From: Hankyongella ginsenosidimutans | GTDB lineage: Bacteria; Pseudomonadota; Alphaproteobacteria; Sphingomonadales; Sphingomonadaceae | Length of the DNA: 64,000 nucleotides | Direction of reading: 5' to 3' | Assembly (NCBI RefSeq): GCF_005144965.1 | Contig: NZ_CP039704.1 | Coordinates: forward strand, 2,216,001-2,280,000 | Part shown: positions 23,246-35,359 of the stretch, piece by piece | Layout: the number at the start of each line of letters is the position of its first letter | Position numbering within the stretch: position 1 is the first letter of the stretch | Program-made: the position numbers and the translations under genes | The notes under the pieces: model-generated | What the model was told of the DNA's origin: nothing | Databases searched by the model: none | Seen by the model: only the letters and a program-made list of their open reading frames with translations

Positions 23246-23601
23246 ATGGGCAAGATTCTTTCGCTTTTCGAGCGGCGCCGCCAGCGGGTGCGCACGGCGC
23301 TGCGCGCGAATTCCGGCGGCCGTCCGCGGCTTTCCATTCACCGGACCTCGCGGCACATCTACGCACAGGTCATTGACGATGCAGCCGGCCACACGGTTGC
23401 AGCGGCCTCGACCCTGGAAGAGGCGCTGCGCGGCAAGTCCGGTGCGACCGCCGATGCGGCAACCGAAGTCGGCAAGCTGGTCGCGGAACGCGCCCAGGCG
23501 GCCGGCGTCACCAAGGTCGTGTTCGACCGCGGTGGCTTTCTGTTTCACGGTCGCGTGAAGGCGCTGGCGGACGGCGCGCGCGAAGGCGGATTGAGTTTTA
23601 A
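23246..23601 (+). CDS. rplR: 50S ribosomal protein L18 (break in the last codon)
   Basis: L18 binds 5S rRNA with L5. [20 protein letters not shown] and the C-terminal [15 protein letters not shown] are typical. In the sequence given the frame runs past the expected end. Adding one T to the T4 run at 23596-23599 puts TAA directly after Phe, the family's normal end, 118 aa. rpsE starts 3 bp later. Confidence 0.95.
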
Positions 23602-23604
23602 TCG

Positions 23605-24207
23605 ATGGCACGCGAACCCCGTGAACCGCGCGAAGGTCGTCGTAACGACCGCGACCGCGACAATGCAGAACCGGAACTGATCGAGAAGCTGGTGCACATC
23701 AACCGCGTCTCGAAGACCGTGAAGGGCGGCAAGCGCTTCGGCTTTGCTGCGCTCGTCGTGGTCGGTGACGGCAAGGGCCGGGTCGGCTTCGGCCACGGCA
23801 AGGCCCGCGAAGTGCCGGAAGCCATCTCGAAGGCGACCGCCTCGGCCAAGAAAGCCATGATCCGCGTGCCGCTGCGTGAAGGCCGTACCCTGCACCATGA
23901 CGTGCACGGTCACTTCGGCGCCGGTCGGGTGTTCCTGCGCTCGGCCCCGCAAGGGACCGGGGTGATCGCCGGTGGTCCGATGCGCGCCGTGTTCGAAAGC
24001 CTTGGCCTGCAGGATGTGGTGACCAAGTCGATGGGCACCAACAATCCGTACAACATGGTGCGGGCAACGCTCGATGCGCTGCAGCGCCAGGCCAGCCCGA
24101 AGGCGGTTGCTGCGCGTCGCGGCAAGAAAGTCGCCGATCTGCTGGCGCGTCGCGGTGATCTGACCCGTCAGGTCGCGGTCATCGAAGCCGAAGCCATTAC
24201 CGAGTAG
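23605..24207 (+). CDS. rpsE: 30S ribosomal protein S5
   Basis: 200 residues, intact. S5 influences decoding accuracy and mRNA unwinding. An Arg/Glu-rich N-terminal extension ([20 protein letters not shown]) precedes [20 protein letters not shown], as in other alphaproteobacteria. [20 protein letters not shown] is the conserved core. Confidence 0.97.
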   Translation: MAREPREPREGRRNDRDRDNAEPELIEKLVHINRVSKTVKGGKRFGFAALVVVGDGKGRVGFGHGKAREVPEAISKATASAKKAMIRVPLREGRTLHHDVHGHFGAGRVFLRSAPQGTGVIAGGPMRAVFESLGLQDVVTKSMGTNNPYNMVRATLDALQRQASPKAVAARRGKKVADLLARRGDLTRQVAVIEAEAITE

Positions 24208-24215
24208 GACGAACC

Positions 24216-24407
24216 ATGGCTGAGACCAAGAAGATCAAGCTGACCCAGATCGGGTCGCCGATCCGCCGGACCAAGGACCAGCGTGCGACGTTGGTCGGCT
24301 TGGGCCTGAACAAGATGCACCGTAGTGTGGAACTGGAGGATACGCCTTCGGTCCGCGGCATGGTGCGCAAGGTCGCGCACATGGTGCGCATCGACGAAGA
24401 AGCCTGA
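24216..24407 (+). CDS. rpmD: 50S ribosomal protein L30
   Basis: 63 residues, intact. [20 protein letters not shown] and [20 protein letters not shown] define the family. AGGACGAACC precedes the ATG. It lies 8 bp after rpsE and 37 bp before rplO. Confidence 0.96.
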   Translation: MAETKKIKLTQIGSPIRRTKDQRATLVGLGLNKMHRSVELEDTPSVRGMVRKVAHMVRIDEEA

Positions 24408-24444
24408 ATTTTTCTGCGCCGCGCGCAGCAACGAGGACACAGCC

Positions 24445-24927
24445 ATGAAGCTCAATGAACTCACCGACAATGAAGGCGCACGCGTTCGCCGCGTTCGCGT
24501 CGGCCGGGGCATCGGTTCCGGGCTCGGCAAGACCGCGGGTCGTGGTCAGAAGGGCCAGAAATCCCGCTCGGGCGTCGCCATCAAGGGCTTCGAAGGTGGC
24601 CAGGTGCCGCTGCACCGCCGGATGCCGAAGCGCGGCTTCAACAACATCTTCGCCCGCGACATGAGCCATGTGAACCTCGGTCGCCTGCAGAAGGCGGTCG
24701 ATGCCGGCAAGGTAAAGGCCGGCGATACGCTGGACAGCGCGCAGCTTCAGGCGCTTGGCCTGGCCGCCCGTGCCCGCGATGGCGTGCGCGTGCTCGCCAA
24801 GGGTACGCTCTCGGTCGCTTTGACGCTGAAAGTCGAAGGCGCGTCGAAAACCGCGGTCGAGGCGGTTGAAAAGGCCGGCGGCAAGATCGAGATTGTGGGC
24901 GCACCCGCCACTCAAACGAACGAATAG
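24445..24927 (+). CDS. rplO: 50S ribosomal protein L15
   Basis: 160 residues, intact. A late-assembling 50S protein. The start [20 protein letters not shown] has GAGGACAC upstream. The Gly-rich [20 protein letters not shown] and the [19 protein letters not shown] segment are typical. secY begins 3 bp after its stop. Confidence 0.97.
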   Translation: MKLNELTDNEGARVRRVRVGRGIGSGLGKTAGRGQKGQKSRSGVAIKGFEGGQVPLHRRMPKRGFNNIFARDMSHVNLGRLQKAVDAGKVKAGDTLDSAQLQALGLAARARDGVRVLAKGTLSVALTLKVEGASKTAVEAVEKAGGKIEIVGAPATQTNE

Positions 24928-24930
24928 CGC

Positions 24931-26291
24931 ATGGCGTCCGCAGCCGAACAGCTCGCCCAGAACATCAATTTCGGCGCTTCTCCAAGGCGACCGAACTCAA
25001 GCAGCGCATCTGGTTTACCCTGGGTGCGCTGATTGTTTTCCGGCTGTGCACCTTCGTGCCAATGCCGGGCATCGATCCCTTGGCGCTGAAGACCCTGTTC
25101 GACCGCTCGTCGGGCGGCATTCTCGGCATGGTCAACCTGTTCTCGGGCGGGGCCTTGAGCGCATGTCGATCGTCGCGCTCAACATCATGCCGTACATCAC
25201 GGCGTCGATCGTCGTGCAACTGCTCACCTCGATTTCACCGACGCTTGGCGCGCTGAAAAGGAAGGCGAGAGCGGTCGCAAGAAACTGAACCAGTTCACCC
25301 GTATCGGCACGGTGTTTCTCACGGTCGTGCAGGCCTATTCGATCGCCCGCGGTCTTGAAAACTGGGGCGCGTCCGATGGTGTCAGCGCAGTGATCCAGCC
25401 GGGGCTGTTCTTCCAGTTCACCACGGTCATCACCCTGCTTGGCGGCACGCTGTTCCTGATGTGGCTGGGCGAGCAGATCACCAGCCGCGGCATCGGCAAC
25501 GGCATCTCGCTCATCATCATGGCCGGCATCGTCGCTGCGCTGCCAGGCGCGCTCACGCAGATGTTCGAACTGGGCCGGCAGGGTGCGATCTCCGGCTTCA
25601 CGATTATCGCCATTCTGGTCGGCGTGCTGGCCGTGATCGCGGGCATCGTCTTCATGGAGCGCGCGCAACGCCGCGTGCTCATTCAGTACCCCAAGCGCCA
25701 GGTCGGCAACCGCATGAGCCAGGGCGACAGTTCGCACCTGCCGCTGAAGCTGAATACGGCGGGCGTCATTCCGCCGATTTTCGCCTCCTCGATCCTGCTG
25801 ATGCCGTTGACGATCGCGCAGTTCGCCGGCTCGTCCGGCCCGGAGTGGCTGGGGTCCGCCATTTCCATGCTCGGCCACGGTCAGCCGCTGTACATGGCGC
25901 TGTACGGCGCGGGCATCATCTTCTTCTGCTTCCTCTACACCGGTATCGTGTTCGATCCGGTCGAGACTGCGGATAACCTGAAGCGCTACGGCGGCTTCAT
26001 TCCCGGCATTCGCCCGGGCCAGAAGACGGCGGAGTATCTGGAATATGTGCTCGACCGCATCACGCTGATCGGCGCGCTCTACCTCGCGGCGATCTGTCTG
26101 GTGCCAGAGTGGATTATCGCCAGCCTGGGCGTCGGCTTCCTGTTCGGCGGCACCAGTCTGCTGATTGTCGTCAACGTGACCATGGATACGGTCGCGCAAA
26201 TTCAGGGCCACCTGCTGGCGCATCAATATGAGGGGCTGCTGAAGCGCTCCCGACTGCGCGGCGGCCCGGCTGGGGAGGAGGTCGCCGATGA
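24931..26291 (+). CDS. secY: Preprotein translocase subunit SecY (four sequence breaks)
   Basis: Channel-forming subunit of the SecYEG translocon, ten membrane spans, inner membrane. Read across frames: MASAAEQLAQNINFG, FVPMPGIDPLALKTLF, ERMSIVALNIMPYITASIVV, QFTRIGTVFLTVVQAYSIAR, FIPGIRPGQKTAEYLEYVLD, AHQYEGLLKRSRLRGG. One-base losses are inferred near 24980, 25158, 25258 (A4 for A5) and 26276 (G4 for G5). The last gives a stop overlapping the adk ATG (ATGA), replacing an implausible tail. Repaired length about 454 aa. No second secY is in the window. Confidence 0.92.
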
Positions 26292-26953
26292 ACATCATTC
26301 TGCTCGGACCGCCGGGCGCAGGGAAGGGCACGCAGGCGCAGCGCCTGGTCGCGGAGCGCGGCATGGTGCAGCTGTCGACCGGTGACATGCTGCGTGCCGC
26401 CGTCGCCGCTGGCACGCCGGTCGGGCAGCGCGCGAAGGCGATCATGGACGCCGGGCAACTGGTGCCGGACGATGTGGTGATCGGCATCATCTCCGACCGC
26501 CTCGATCAGCCGGACCTCGCCAAGGGCGCGATCTTCGACGGATTTCCGCGCACGACCGCGCAGGCGGAAGCGCTCGACCGGCTGCTCGCCGACAAGGGCC
26601 TGCGGCTGAGCGCGGTCATCGCGCTGACCGTCGATGAAGAGGCACTGGTTGATCGGATCACCGGTCGATTCTCGTGCGCGACCTGTGGCGAAGGCTACCA
26701 CGATCGCTACAAGTTGCCGAAACAGGACGGCGTGTGCGATGCCTGTGGCGGTGCGACGTTTAAGCGCCGCCCGGACGACAATGTAGAAACCGTGCGCGCG
26801 CGCCTGGCGGAATATCACGCCAAGACCGCGCCGATCGCCGACTATTACGGCCAGCGCAGCATGCTGCACTCGGTGGACGGCATGGCGGATATCGATGCGG
26901 TTTACTGCCAGATCGTCGCTATACTGGATGAGAGCGTCGCCGACGCGGAATAA
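26288..26953 (+). CDS. adk: Adenylate kinase
   Basis: 221 residues, intact. It interconverts ATP + AMP and 2 ADP. The P-loop LLGPPGAGKGTQAQ and the NMP-binding part STGDMLRAAVAAGTPVG are present. FDGFPRTTAQAEAL follows, then a long LID with four Cys (CATCGEGY, CDACGG) that should bind zinc structurally. The start overlaps the end of secY, a common spc-operon arrangement. Confidence 0.97.
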   Translation: MNIILLGPPGAGKGTQAQRLVAERGMVQLSTGDMLRAAVAAGTPVGQRAKAIMDAGQLVPDDVVIGIISDRLDQPDLAKGAIFDGFPRTTAQAEALDRLLADKGLRLSAVIALTVDEEALVDRITGRFSCATCGEGYHDRYKLPKQDGVCDACGGATFKRRPDDNVETVRARLAEYHAKTAPIADYYGQRSMLHSVDGMADIDAVYCQIVAILDESVADAE

Positions 26954-26975
26954 TACGCGGCGGTGGCTTTTGGAA

Positions 26976-27003
26976 TTGACTGGAGGGCGTTGCACAATAT
27001 AGT
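26976..27003 (+). promoter_or_regulatory. Sigma-70-type promoter upstream of rpsM
   Basis: TTGACT at 26976-26981, a 16-nt spacer, then TATAGT at 26998-27003. It lies in the 166-bp gap between adk and rpsM and could drive rpsM-rpsK-rpoA-rplQ independently of the upstream operon. Confidence 0.6.
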
Positions 27004-27119
27004 GCGGCGCTTTCCGAATCGGTTTGTTGGGGTACCCCGTGCTATCCCATCGTCTGGCGGCCTGGTCCGCTCCGATGGTGGCACGCAAGGCAAGATACGG
27101 ATTTTAAGGAGACCGGCCG

Positions 27120-27485
27120 GTGGCACGGATTGCAGGCGTCAATATTCCGACAGCAAAGCGCGTCGAGATCGCGTTGACCTATATTCATGGCGTTGGCCCG
27201 CGGACGGCCCGGGAAATCTGCGCCAAGATGGGCTTCCCGCGCGAGCGCCGCGTCCATGAACTGACGGACAGCGAAATCGTGCAACTGCGCGAAATCATCG
27301 ATGCCAATTACACGGTGGAAGGCGATCTGCGTCGCCAGGTCGCCATGAACATCAAGCGCCTTATGGATCTGGCCTGCTATCGCGGCCTGCGTCACCGCAG
27401 GCTGCCGGTGCGCGGCCAGCGCACCCACACCAACGCCCGTACCCGCAAGGGCAAGGCCAAGCCGATCGCCGGCAAGAAGAAGTAA
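27120..27485 (+). CDS. rpsM: 30S ribosomal protein S13
   Basis: 121 residues, intact, with GTG start after TTAAGGAGACCGGCC, which carries a strong ribosome-binding site. S13 contacts the P-site tRNA and bridges to L5. [20 protein letters not shown] and [20 protein letters not shown] are conserved, ending in a Lys tail. Confidence 0.97.
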   Translation: MARIAGVNIPTAKRVEIALTYIHGVGPRTAREICAKMGFPRERRVHELTDSEIVQLREIIDANYTVEGDLRRQVAMNIKRLMDLACYRGLRHRRLPVRGQRTHTNARTRKGKAKPIAGKKK

Positions 27486-27521
27486 GCTCGACAGGCCGGC
27501 GACGGAACAAGGAACCAGCAT

Positions 27522-27917
27522 ATGGCACGCGATACAACCCAAGGCCGCGTCAAGCGGCGCGAGCGCAAGAACATCACGAACGGCGTCGCCCACGTGAATG
27601 CGTCGTTCAACAACACCATGATCACGATCACCGACGCCCAGGGCAATGCGATCTCCTGGTCTTCGGCTGGTCAGATGGGCTTCAAGGGGTCGCGCAAGTC
27701 GACCCCGTACGCCGCGCAGATGGCTGCGGAAGACGCTGGCCGCAAGGCGCAGGAGCATGGCGTGCGCACTCTGGAAGTGGAAGTGCGCGGCCCGGGTTCC
27801 GGCCGTGAGTCCGCGCTGCGCGCCCTGCAGGCTGTCGGGTTCACCATCACGTCCATCCGGGACGTGACCCCGATCCCGCACAACGGCTGTCGCCCGCCCA
27901 AGCGCCGTCGCGTCTGA
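27522..27917 (+). CDS. rpsK: 30S ribosomal protein S11
   Basis: 131 residues, intact. S11 lies on the 30S platform along the mRNA exit. [40 protein letters not shown] and the end [15 protein letters not shown] are family hallmarks. It follows rpsM by 36 bp; rpoA is 83 bp downstream. Confidence 0.97.
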   Translation: MARDTTQGRVKRRERKNITNGVAHVNASFNNTMITITDAQGNAISWSSAGQMGFKGSRKSTPYAAQMAAEDAGRKAQEHGVRTLEVEVRGPGSGRESALRALQAVGFTITSIRDVTPIPHNGCRPPKRRRV

Positions 27918-28000
27918 GCCGCGCCGCTGCGCGGTTTCTCTGTCTCCGGTAGACCGACCGGCCACCATGGCCGGTCGCTAATTGCGAAGGTCATGCACTG

Positions 28001-29020
28001 ATGCTGATTGCGAAGAACTGGCAAGAACTGAAGAAGCCCTCCAGCCTCGAGATCAAGGACGCCGACCGCGGCGGCCGCAAGGCGACTTTCGTCGCCGAGC
28101 CGCTCGAACGCGGTTTCGGCATGACGCTGGGTAATTCGCTGCGCCGGGTTTTGCTGTCCTCGCTGCAGGGTGCGGCCGTCACCGCCATCAAGATCGACGG
28201 GGTTCTGCATGAATTCTCGTCGGTACCGGGTGTGCGCGAGGACGTGACCGACATCGTGCTCAACATCAAGCACCTGGCGATCCAGATGACCGCCGAAGGG
28301 CCGAAGCGCCTGCAACTGACGGCGACCGGCCCCGGCGAAGTCCGCGCCGGCCAGATCACCTCGGTTGCGAACATCGAAATCCGCAATCCCGATCTGGTCA
28401 TCTGCACGCTGGACGAAGGCGCGACCTTCAACCTCGAACTGACGGTCGACACCGGCAAGGGCTATGTGCCCGCCGCCGCCAACCGCCCGGCCGATGCCCC
28501 GATCGGTCTGATCCCGATCGATGCCCTGTATTCGCCGGTGCGTCAGGTCGCCTACAAGGTCGAGCCGACCCGCGTGGGCCAGGAGCTCGACTACGACAAG
28601 CTGACCCTTACGGTGGAAACCGACGGCACCATCAGCCCGGAAGAGGCGGTGGCATTCTCGGCGCGCATCCTGCAGGACCAGCTGCAGCTCTTCATCAACT
28701 TCGAAGAGCCGCAGATCCATGTGGCAACCGTCGAAGAAGAGACCCCGTCGCTCAATCGCTACCTGCTGAAGAAGGTCGACGAGCTGGAGCTGTCGGTCCG
28801 TTCGGCCAACTGCCTGAAGAACGACAACATCATCTACATCGGCGATCTGGTCCAGAAGACCGAGGCCGAGATGCTGCGCACGCCGAACTTCGGCCGCAAG
28901 TCGCTGAACGAAATCAAGGAAGTGCTGCAATCCATGGGCCTGCGCCTGGGGATGGAAATTCCCGGCTGGCCGCCCGAGAACATCGAAGACCTGGCGAAGA
29001 AGCTCGAACAGGAGTTCTAA
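28001..29020 (+). CDS. rpoA: RNA polymerase alpha subunit
   Basis: 339 residues, intact. The N-terminal domain ([40 protein letters not shown]) dimerises to start polymerase assembly. The C-terminal domain ([20 protein letters not shown]) contacts UP elements and activators. The Ser-Pro-rich linker in between is normal. It lies between rpsK and rplQ, as in most bacteria. Confidence 0.98.
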   Translation: MLIAKNWQELKKPSSLEIKDADRGGRKATFVAEPLERGFGMTLGNSLRRVLLSSLQGAAVTAIKIDGVLHEFSSVPGVREDVTDIVLNIKHLAIQMTAEGPKRLQLTATGPGEVRAGQITSVANIEIRNPDLVICTLDEGATFNLELTVDTGKGYVPAAANRPADAPIGLIPIDALYSPVRQVAYKVEPTRVGQELDYDKLTLTVETDGTISPEEAVAFSARILQDQLQLFINFEEPQIHVATVEEETPSLNRYLLKKVDELELSVRSANCLKNDNIIYIGDLVQKTEAEMLRTPNFGRKSLNEIKEVLQSMGLRLGMEIPGWPPENIEDLAKKLEQEF

Positions 29021-29111
29021 ACCCGGTCTGCAGGCTTAAATTTTCGGCTCGTTGCCTGCCGGGCCTGGTCCGGGGTACCTGATACGGCCCCTGAACGAAC
29101 AGGAGTGAACC

Positions 29112-29522
29112 ATGAGACATGGCGTCGCCGGCCGCAAACTCAGCCGCACCACCGCACACCGCACTGCTTTGTTCCGCAACATGGCGGCAGCCCTCATCAA
29201 GCATGAGCAGATCAAGACCACCCTGCCGAAGGCGAAGGAACTGCGTCCTTACGTCGAGAAGCTGGTGACGCTCGCCAAGCACGGTGGGCTGGCCAACCGG
29301 CGTCTCGCGATCGCCCGTATTGGCGATCTGGATCAGGTCGAGAAGCTGTTCGCAGTCATCGGCCCGCGTTACGCAGCGCGCAGCGGTGGCTACACCCGCG
29401 TGCTCAAGATGGGCTTTCGCGCCTCCGATGCGGCACCGATGGGCATCATCGAGTTCGTCGACCGCGACGTTTCCGCCAAGGGCCAGGACTCCGGCCCGGT
29501 TGCAAGTACCGACGAAGCGTAA
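29112..29522 (+). CDS. rplQ: 50S ribosomal protein L17
   Basis: 136 residues, intact. L17 lies near the tunnel exit. [20 protein letters not shown] and [20 protein letters not shown] are conserved. AACAGGAGTGAACC provides the ribosome-binding site. Last gene of the ribosomal cluster, followed by a clear terminator. Confidence 0.97.
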   Translation: MRHGVAGRKLSRTTAHRTALFRNMAAALIKHEQIKTTLPKAKELRPYVEKLVTLAKHGGLANRRLAIARIGDLDQVEKLFAVIGPRYAARSGGYTRVLKMGFRASDAAPMGIIEFVDRDVSAKGQDSGPVASTDEA

Positions 29523-29545
29523 GCTGTCTGCATAATCATTCTGGG

Positions 29546-29572
29546 AAGGCCGGCCGCTGCGCCGGCCTTTTC
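29546..29572 (+). terminator. Intrinsic terminator after rplQ
   Basis: AAGGCCGGC (29546-29554) pairs with GCCGGCCTT (29561-29569) around CGCTGC, and the T-run TTTTC follows. It also lies just past the end of the convergent minus-strand gene and could serve both directions. Confidence 0.8.
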
Positions 29573-29575
29573 GTA

Positions 29576-29851
29576 TCAGGATGGCAACTGCGGGATCAGC
29601 TTGACCAGATGATCGAGCGCCGAGAGCACGCGCCGCTCCGCATCCAGCAGGGTACGCTCGCCCTGTTCGCCCCGGTCGGCCAGCCCGGCGAGATAGTCGG
29701 TCTCGCGCCGGCATTCGTCGAACACGAAATGCACGCGCTGGTCCGCCATCAGCAGGTGGCTCAGTTGCAGCCCGACCGCCAGTTCCTCGCGCCACCAGCC
29801 AAGGGCGATCCGCAGCCGCGCGCCCGTGGAGCCCTGAGCGAAGCCGTTCAT
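29576..29851 (-). CDS. Uncharacterised 91-aa protein
   Basis: I do not recognise the family. It is a helical, charged protein (WWREELAVGLQLSHLLMADQ, FDECRRETDYLAGLADRGEQ) without a signal peptide or membrane span. Its ATG overlaps the stop of the membrane protein upstream (ATGA), so the two are probably translated together and may work together. Confidence 0.5.
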   Translation of the reverse strand: MNGFAQGSTGARLRIALGWWREELAVGLQLSHLLMADQRVHFVFDECRRETDYLAGLADRGEQGERTLLDAERRVLSALDHLVKLIPQLPS

Positions 29852-30399
29852 CCACCCGATTGCCGGATGTTGTCCAGATTCTGCAGCATTTCGTCACGCC
29901 GCCGCATCGCAATCGCCGCGGGGCCGGAACCGCGCTGACTTTCCGGCATCGGGAAGCGCAGGAACCGCAGCCCCATGACGAAGCCGTACAGCGTCATCAG
30001 CGCCAGTTGCGACGTCCAGTGGACATTGAAAATCATGGTATGGGAAGGCTGGCTGAGTGCGAAGGCCATCCACAGGATCGACACGCCCGCATAGGCACCG
30101 GTCACCATGGTGCCGCCGCGCCGCACCAGGATGCTGTTCAGCGAGTCTTCTTCCGGCAGGCGCCGGTAGCGCAACATCAGCACGCCCCAGAACAGCACGA
30201 GGATGGTCTGGAGCCAGATAAGACCGCCGATGAAGTTGGGCTTCGAGAGCTTGTGTCCGTAAAACAGCGTAAACAGGGCAGAGGCGAGCAGGGCGGTCAA
30301 CGCCAGCCCGGTGGAAATCGCCGTGAGCAGGCGGTCCATAATCGGCGACCGGAGGAGCTGATCGGGCGAAGCCGCTTTCATCGTAAGCTCTGAGTCCAT
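29848..30399 (-). CDS. Uncharacterised four-span membrane protein
   Basis: About 183 residues from the ATG at 30399. Four likely membrane spans are visible: LALTALLASALFTLFYG, GLIWLQTILVLFWGVLML, TGAYAGVSILWMAFAL and LALMTLYGFVMGLRFL. A charged C-terminal tail (RRRDEMLQNLDNIRQSGG) follows. Family unknown to me. It is coupled to the downstream 91-aa gene by an ATGA overlap and lies 93 bp after the 2Fe-2S protein gene. Confidence 0.55.
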   Translation of the reverse strand: MDSELTMKAASPDQLLRSPIMDRLLTAISTGLALTALLASALFTLFYGHKLSKPNFIGGLIWLQTILVLFWGVLMLRYRRLPEEDSLNSILVRRGGTMVTGAYAGVSILWMAFALSQPSHTMIFNVHWTSQLALMTLYGFVMGLRFLRFPMPESQRGSGPAAIAMRRRDEMLQNLDNIRQSGG

Positions 30400-30492
30400 A
30401 ACCGCACTATTATAAGAGCGAGGCGCACGGCGGCGCTGCTGCATTTTAGCGCGTTGCGAAATTTGTTCCACACGCGTTTCCGCTGCGCACGA

Positions 30493-30993
30493 TTAATTTT
30501 CCGTGTCGGCCGCGGGGATTTCGCTCGTTCCCTGGCTGCTCCTGGCTTTCAGCTCGGCGGCCAGCAGCACGGCATGCCGGACACGCGGATATGCGCCGCA
30601 GCGGCACAGGTTGGTCATGTGTTCCTCGATGTCGGCATCCGTCGGCTCCGGTCGATCCTCCAGCAGCGCCGCCGCCGCCATGATCATGCCCGGCATACAG
30701 TAGCCGCATTGGGGAACCTGAAGGTGCAGCCAGGCGCGCTGGACCGGGTGGCCCGCGTCCGACGCCAAGCCCTCTATGGTGACGACTTCTGCACCTTCCA
30801 CAGTCTCGAGCGGCACCTGGCAGGACCGCACCGCGACCTTGTCCACCATGACCGTGCAGGCGCCGCAATAGCCTTTGCCACAGCCGTATTTGGTTCCGGT
30901 CAGGTTTGCCGTGTCGCGCAGCGCCCACAGCAGGGGCGTCTGCGGATCGAGCAGGAAATCCACGGGCTGGCCATTGAGAAGCAGCTTGGTCAT
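30493..30993 (-). CDS. (2Fe-2S)-binding subunit of a molybdenum hydroxylase-type oxidoreductase
   Basis: 166 residues, IorA-like small subunit of xanthine-oxidase-family enzymes. The N-terminal plant-type ferredoxin domain holds GCGKGYCGACTVMVD. The C-terminal helical domain holds CGYCMPGMIMAA and NLCRCGAYPRVRHAV, ligands for the second cluster. Electrons normally pass from a molybdopterin large subunit, but none is encoded next to it here. The start MTKLLLNGQPVDFLLDPQTP fits the family. It is divergent from coxB, and an FNR-type box lies between the two. Confidence 0.85.
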   Translation of the reverse strand: MTKLLLNGQPVDFLLDPQTPLLWALRDTANLTGTKYGCGKGYCGACTVMVDKVAVRSCQVPLETVEGAEVVTIEGLASDAGHPVQRAWLHLQVPQCGYCMPGMIMAAAALLEDRPEPTDADIEEHMTNLCRCGAYPRVRHAVLLAAELKARSSQGTSEIPAADTEN

Positions 30994-31081
30994 CGAACCT
31001 TCGATCAGCCCTTTCAAATTGTACCGCTGCGGCAAGCTGGCCGCTTGCTGCGACCGGATGAGCCGCCTATAACGGCGCAAC

Positions 31082-31095
31082 TTGATCGATATCAA
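31082..31095. promoter_or_regulatory. FNR/FixK-type palindrome upstream of coxB
   Basis: TTGATCGATATCAA matches TTGAT-N4-ATCAA at every conserved position. It lies 27 bp before the coxB ATG and 88 bp before the divergent 2Fe-2S gene. A site so close to coxB would suit repression under low oxygen. That an FNR/FixK regulator binds is inferred from the consensus. Confidence 0.65.
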
Positions 31096-31122
31096 CGACA
31101 AACAAGCACCGAGACCAAGCAG

Positions 31123-33640
<2,518 letters not shown>

Positions 33641-33697
33641 GCAGGACCCGCGGGCCGTCCCGGTGGCGGCCCGCACGCTTTGTAAGGCAGGACTTCG

Positions 33698-34606
33698 ATG
33701 TCGCACCTGAGTAGCCAGGCCGAGACGGACATGGCGGTGGCCTGGTCGGCCCGCTGGCAGGATTTTGTCGCGCTGCTGAAGCCACGGGTCATGACCCTGG
33801 TTGTGTTCACCGGTCTGTGTGGGCTGCTGGCCGCACCGGGGTCGATCCACCCGATGATCGCCTTTACCGCGATACTGTGCATCGCCGTCGGGGCCGGCGC
33901 CGCCGGGGCGCTCAACATGTGGTATGAAAGCGATGTCGATGCGCTGATGAGGCGCACCGCCGGTCGGCCCATACCGGCCGGGCGCATGAATCCGGACGAC
34001 GCGGCAGCCTTCGCAGTGACGCTTGCCGGCGGGGCGGTTCTGATCATGGGCCTGGCGGTGAACTGGCTGGCGGCGGCCGTGCTGCTGGCCTCCATCCTGT
34101 TCTACGTTGTGGTCTATACCATGTGGCTGAAGCGCCGCACACCGCAGAACATTGTGATCGGCGGCGCGGCCGGCGCGTTTCCGCCGGTGATCGGCTGGGT
34201 GGCGGTGACTGGCTCCATCGATCCGCTGGCCGCACTGATGTTCGCGATCATCTTCCTGTGGACTCCGCCGCACTTCTGGTCGCTGTCGCTTTACGCGTGC
34301 AGCGACTATGCGCGTGCCGGTATTCCCATGCTGCCTGTCGTGGCCGGCGAACAGGCTACGCGGCGGCAGATTTGGAGCTACACGCTGCTGATGGTGGCCG
34401 CGACCCTTGCGCCGGTCGCGCTTGGCGAACTGGGCGTGCTCTATGCCGCGACGGCTACGGTCCTGGGCGGCGTGTTCATCGCCGGTGCGCTCAAGCTGCG
34501 CCGCACCGGCCAGATTTCGGACGCCAAGCGGCTGTTTGCCTTCTCGATCCTCTACCTGTTCCTGCTGTTCGCCGCGATCGTTGCGGACAGGCTGGTGCTG
34601 GCATGA
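33698..34606 (+). CDS. ctaB: Protoheme IX farnesyltransferase (heme o synthase)
   Basis: 302 residues, intact. Adds a farnesyl group to heme b, making heme o for the oxidase. The UbiA-family motif [17 protein letters not shown] binds the prenyl diphosphate through Mg; [14 protein letters not shown] is the second conserved loop. About nine membrane spans. Its stop overlaps the next small gene (ATGA). Confidence 0.95.
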   Translation: MSHLSSQAETDMAVAWSARWQDFVALLKPRVMTLVVFTGLCGLLAAPGSIHPMIAFTAILCIAVGAGAAGALNMWYESDVDALMRRTAGRPIPAGRMNPDDAAAFAVTLAGGAVLIMGLAVNWLAAAVLLASILFYVVVYTMWLKRRTPQNIVIGGAAGAFPPVIGWVAVTGSIDPLAALMFAIIFLWTPPHFWSLSLYACSDYARAGIPMLPVVAGEQATRRQIWSYTLLMVAATLAPVALGELGVLYAATATVLGGVFIAGALKLRRTGQISDAKRLFAFSILYLFLLFAAIVADRLVLA

Positions 34607-34734
34607 CCGAGCGTCCACCCGCAGACCAGGCCGAGGCCCGGCGGCGCGGCCGCAACTATGCAATCGGCGGCGTGCTGCTGGCGCTGGTCACCCTGTTCTA
34701 TGTCCTCACCATCGTCCGGATAGGGGCAAGATGA
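34603..34734 (+). CDS. Small membrane protein of the cox cluster (43 aa)
   Basis: [20 protein letters not shown] is followed by one membrane span ([20 protein letters not shown]). It fits exactly between ctaB and ctaG, overlapping both by 4 bp (ATGA at each end), which supports real, coupled translation. Small single-span proteins at this place in alphaproteobacterial cox clusters are often called CoxF-like; their role in oxidase assembly is not clear. Confidence 0.75.
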   Translation: MTERPPADQAEARRRGRNYAIGGVLLALVTLFYVLTIVRIGAR

Positions 34735-35258
34735 CCGCCATTGTAGAAGGACGCAGTGCAAACCGCGTCGTGGCCGCAGCCGCTGCCAGCATCGCCGTGG
34801 CCATGGTGGGCATGGCCTATGCCGCCGTGCCGCTCTACCGCCTGTTCTGCCAGGTGACGGGCTTCGGTGGCACCACGCAGCGTGCACTGGCGCCCGCGTC
34901 TGCGCCGCTTGCTCAGCGCATCGGCGTGCGCTTCGACGCCAATGTCGCCCCCGGCCTCGGCTGGACGTTCAAACCGGTGTTGACCACGGTCAGCCCGCGC
35001 ATCGGCGAGCAGACCCTGGTCTCCTATACAGCGACCAACAACACGGATCGCCCGATCACCGGCACGGCTACCTTTAACGTGACGCCGGAAAGCGCTGGGC
35101 AGTATTTCAACAAGATCCAGTGCTTCTGCTTCACGGAGCAGACCCTGCAACCCGGCCAGGCCGTGGACATGCCGGTGGTGTTCTTCATCGACCCGGCGAT
35201 CCTCAAGGACAAGCAGGCGCGCCGCATCAGCGAGATCACGCTCAGCTACACTTTTTGA
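34731..35258 (+). CDS. ctaG: Cytochrome c oxidase assembly protein CtaG (Cox11)
   Basis: 175 residues, intact. A membrane-anchored copper chaperone that delivers CuB to subunit I. One N-terminal span (AAAASIAVAMVGMAYAAVPL), then YRLFCQVTGFGGTTQRA. The copper-binding CFCF motif lies in NKIQCFCFTEQTLQPG. It overlaps the upstream 43-aa gene by 4 bp; coxC follows after about 100 bp. Confidence 0.95.
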   Translation: MTAIVEGRSANRVVAAAAASIAVAMVGMAYAAVPLYRLFCQVTGFGGTTQRALAPASAPLAQRIGVRFDANVAPGLGWTFKPVLTTVSPRIGEQTLVSYTATNNTDRPITGTATFNVTPESAGQYFNKIQCFCFTEQTLQPGQAVDMPVVFFIDPAILKDKQARRISEITLSYTF

Positions 35259-35359
35259 AGTTGAAAACCCAAGCAGACAGGCAATCAACAGGCCAGCCTG
35301 ACGCCGCGCGCCGCAAGCGCCGTCGTCAGCCGCTAACGAGCAAGACGGAAGGGCACACC

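Noticed and set aside
25132..26490. Open frame antisense to secY/adk
   Set aside because: Same shadow effect; no family resemblance.
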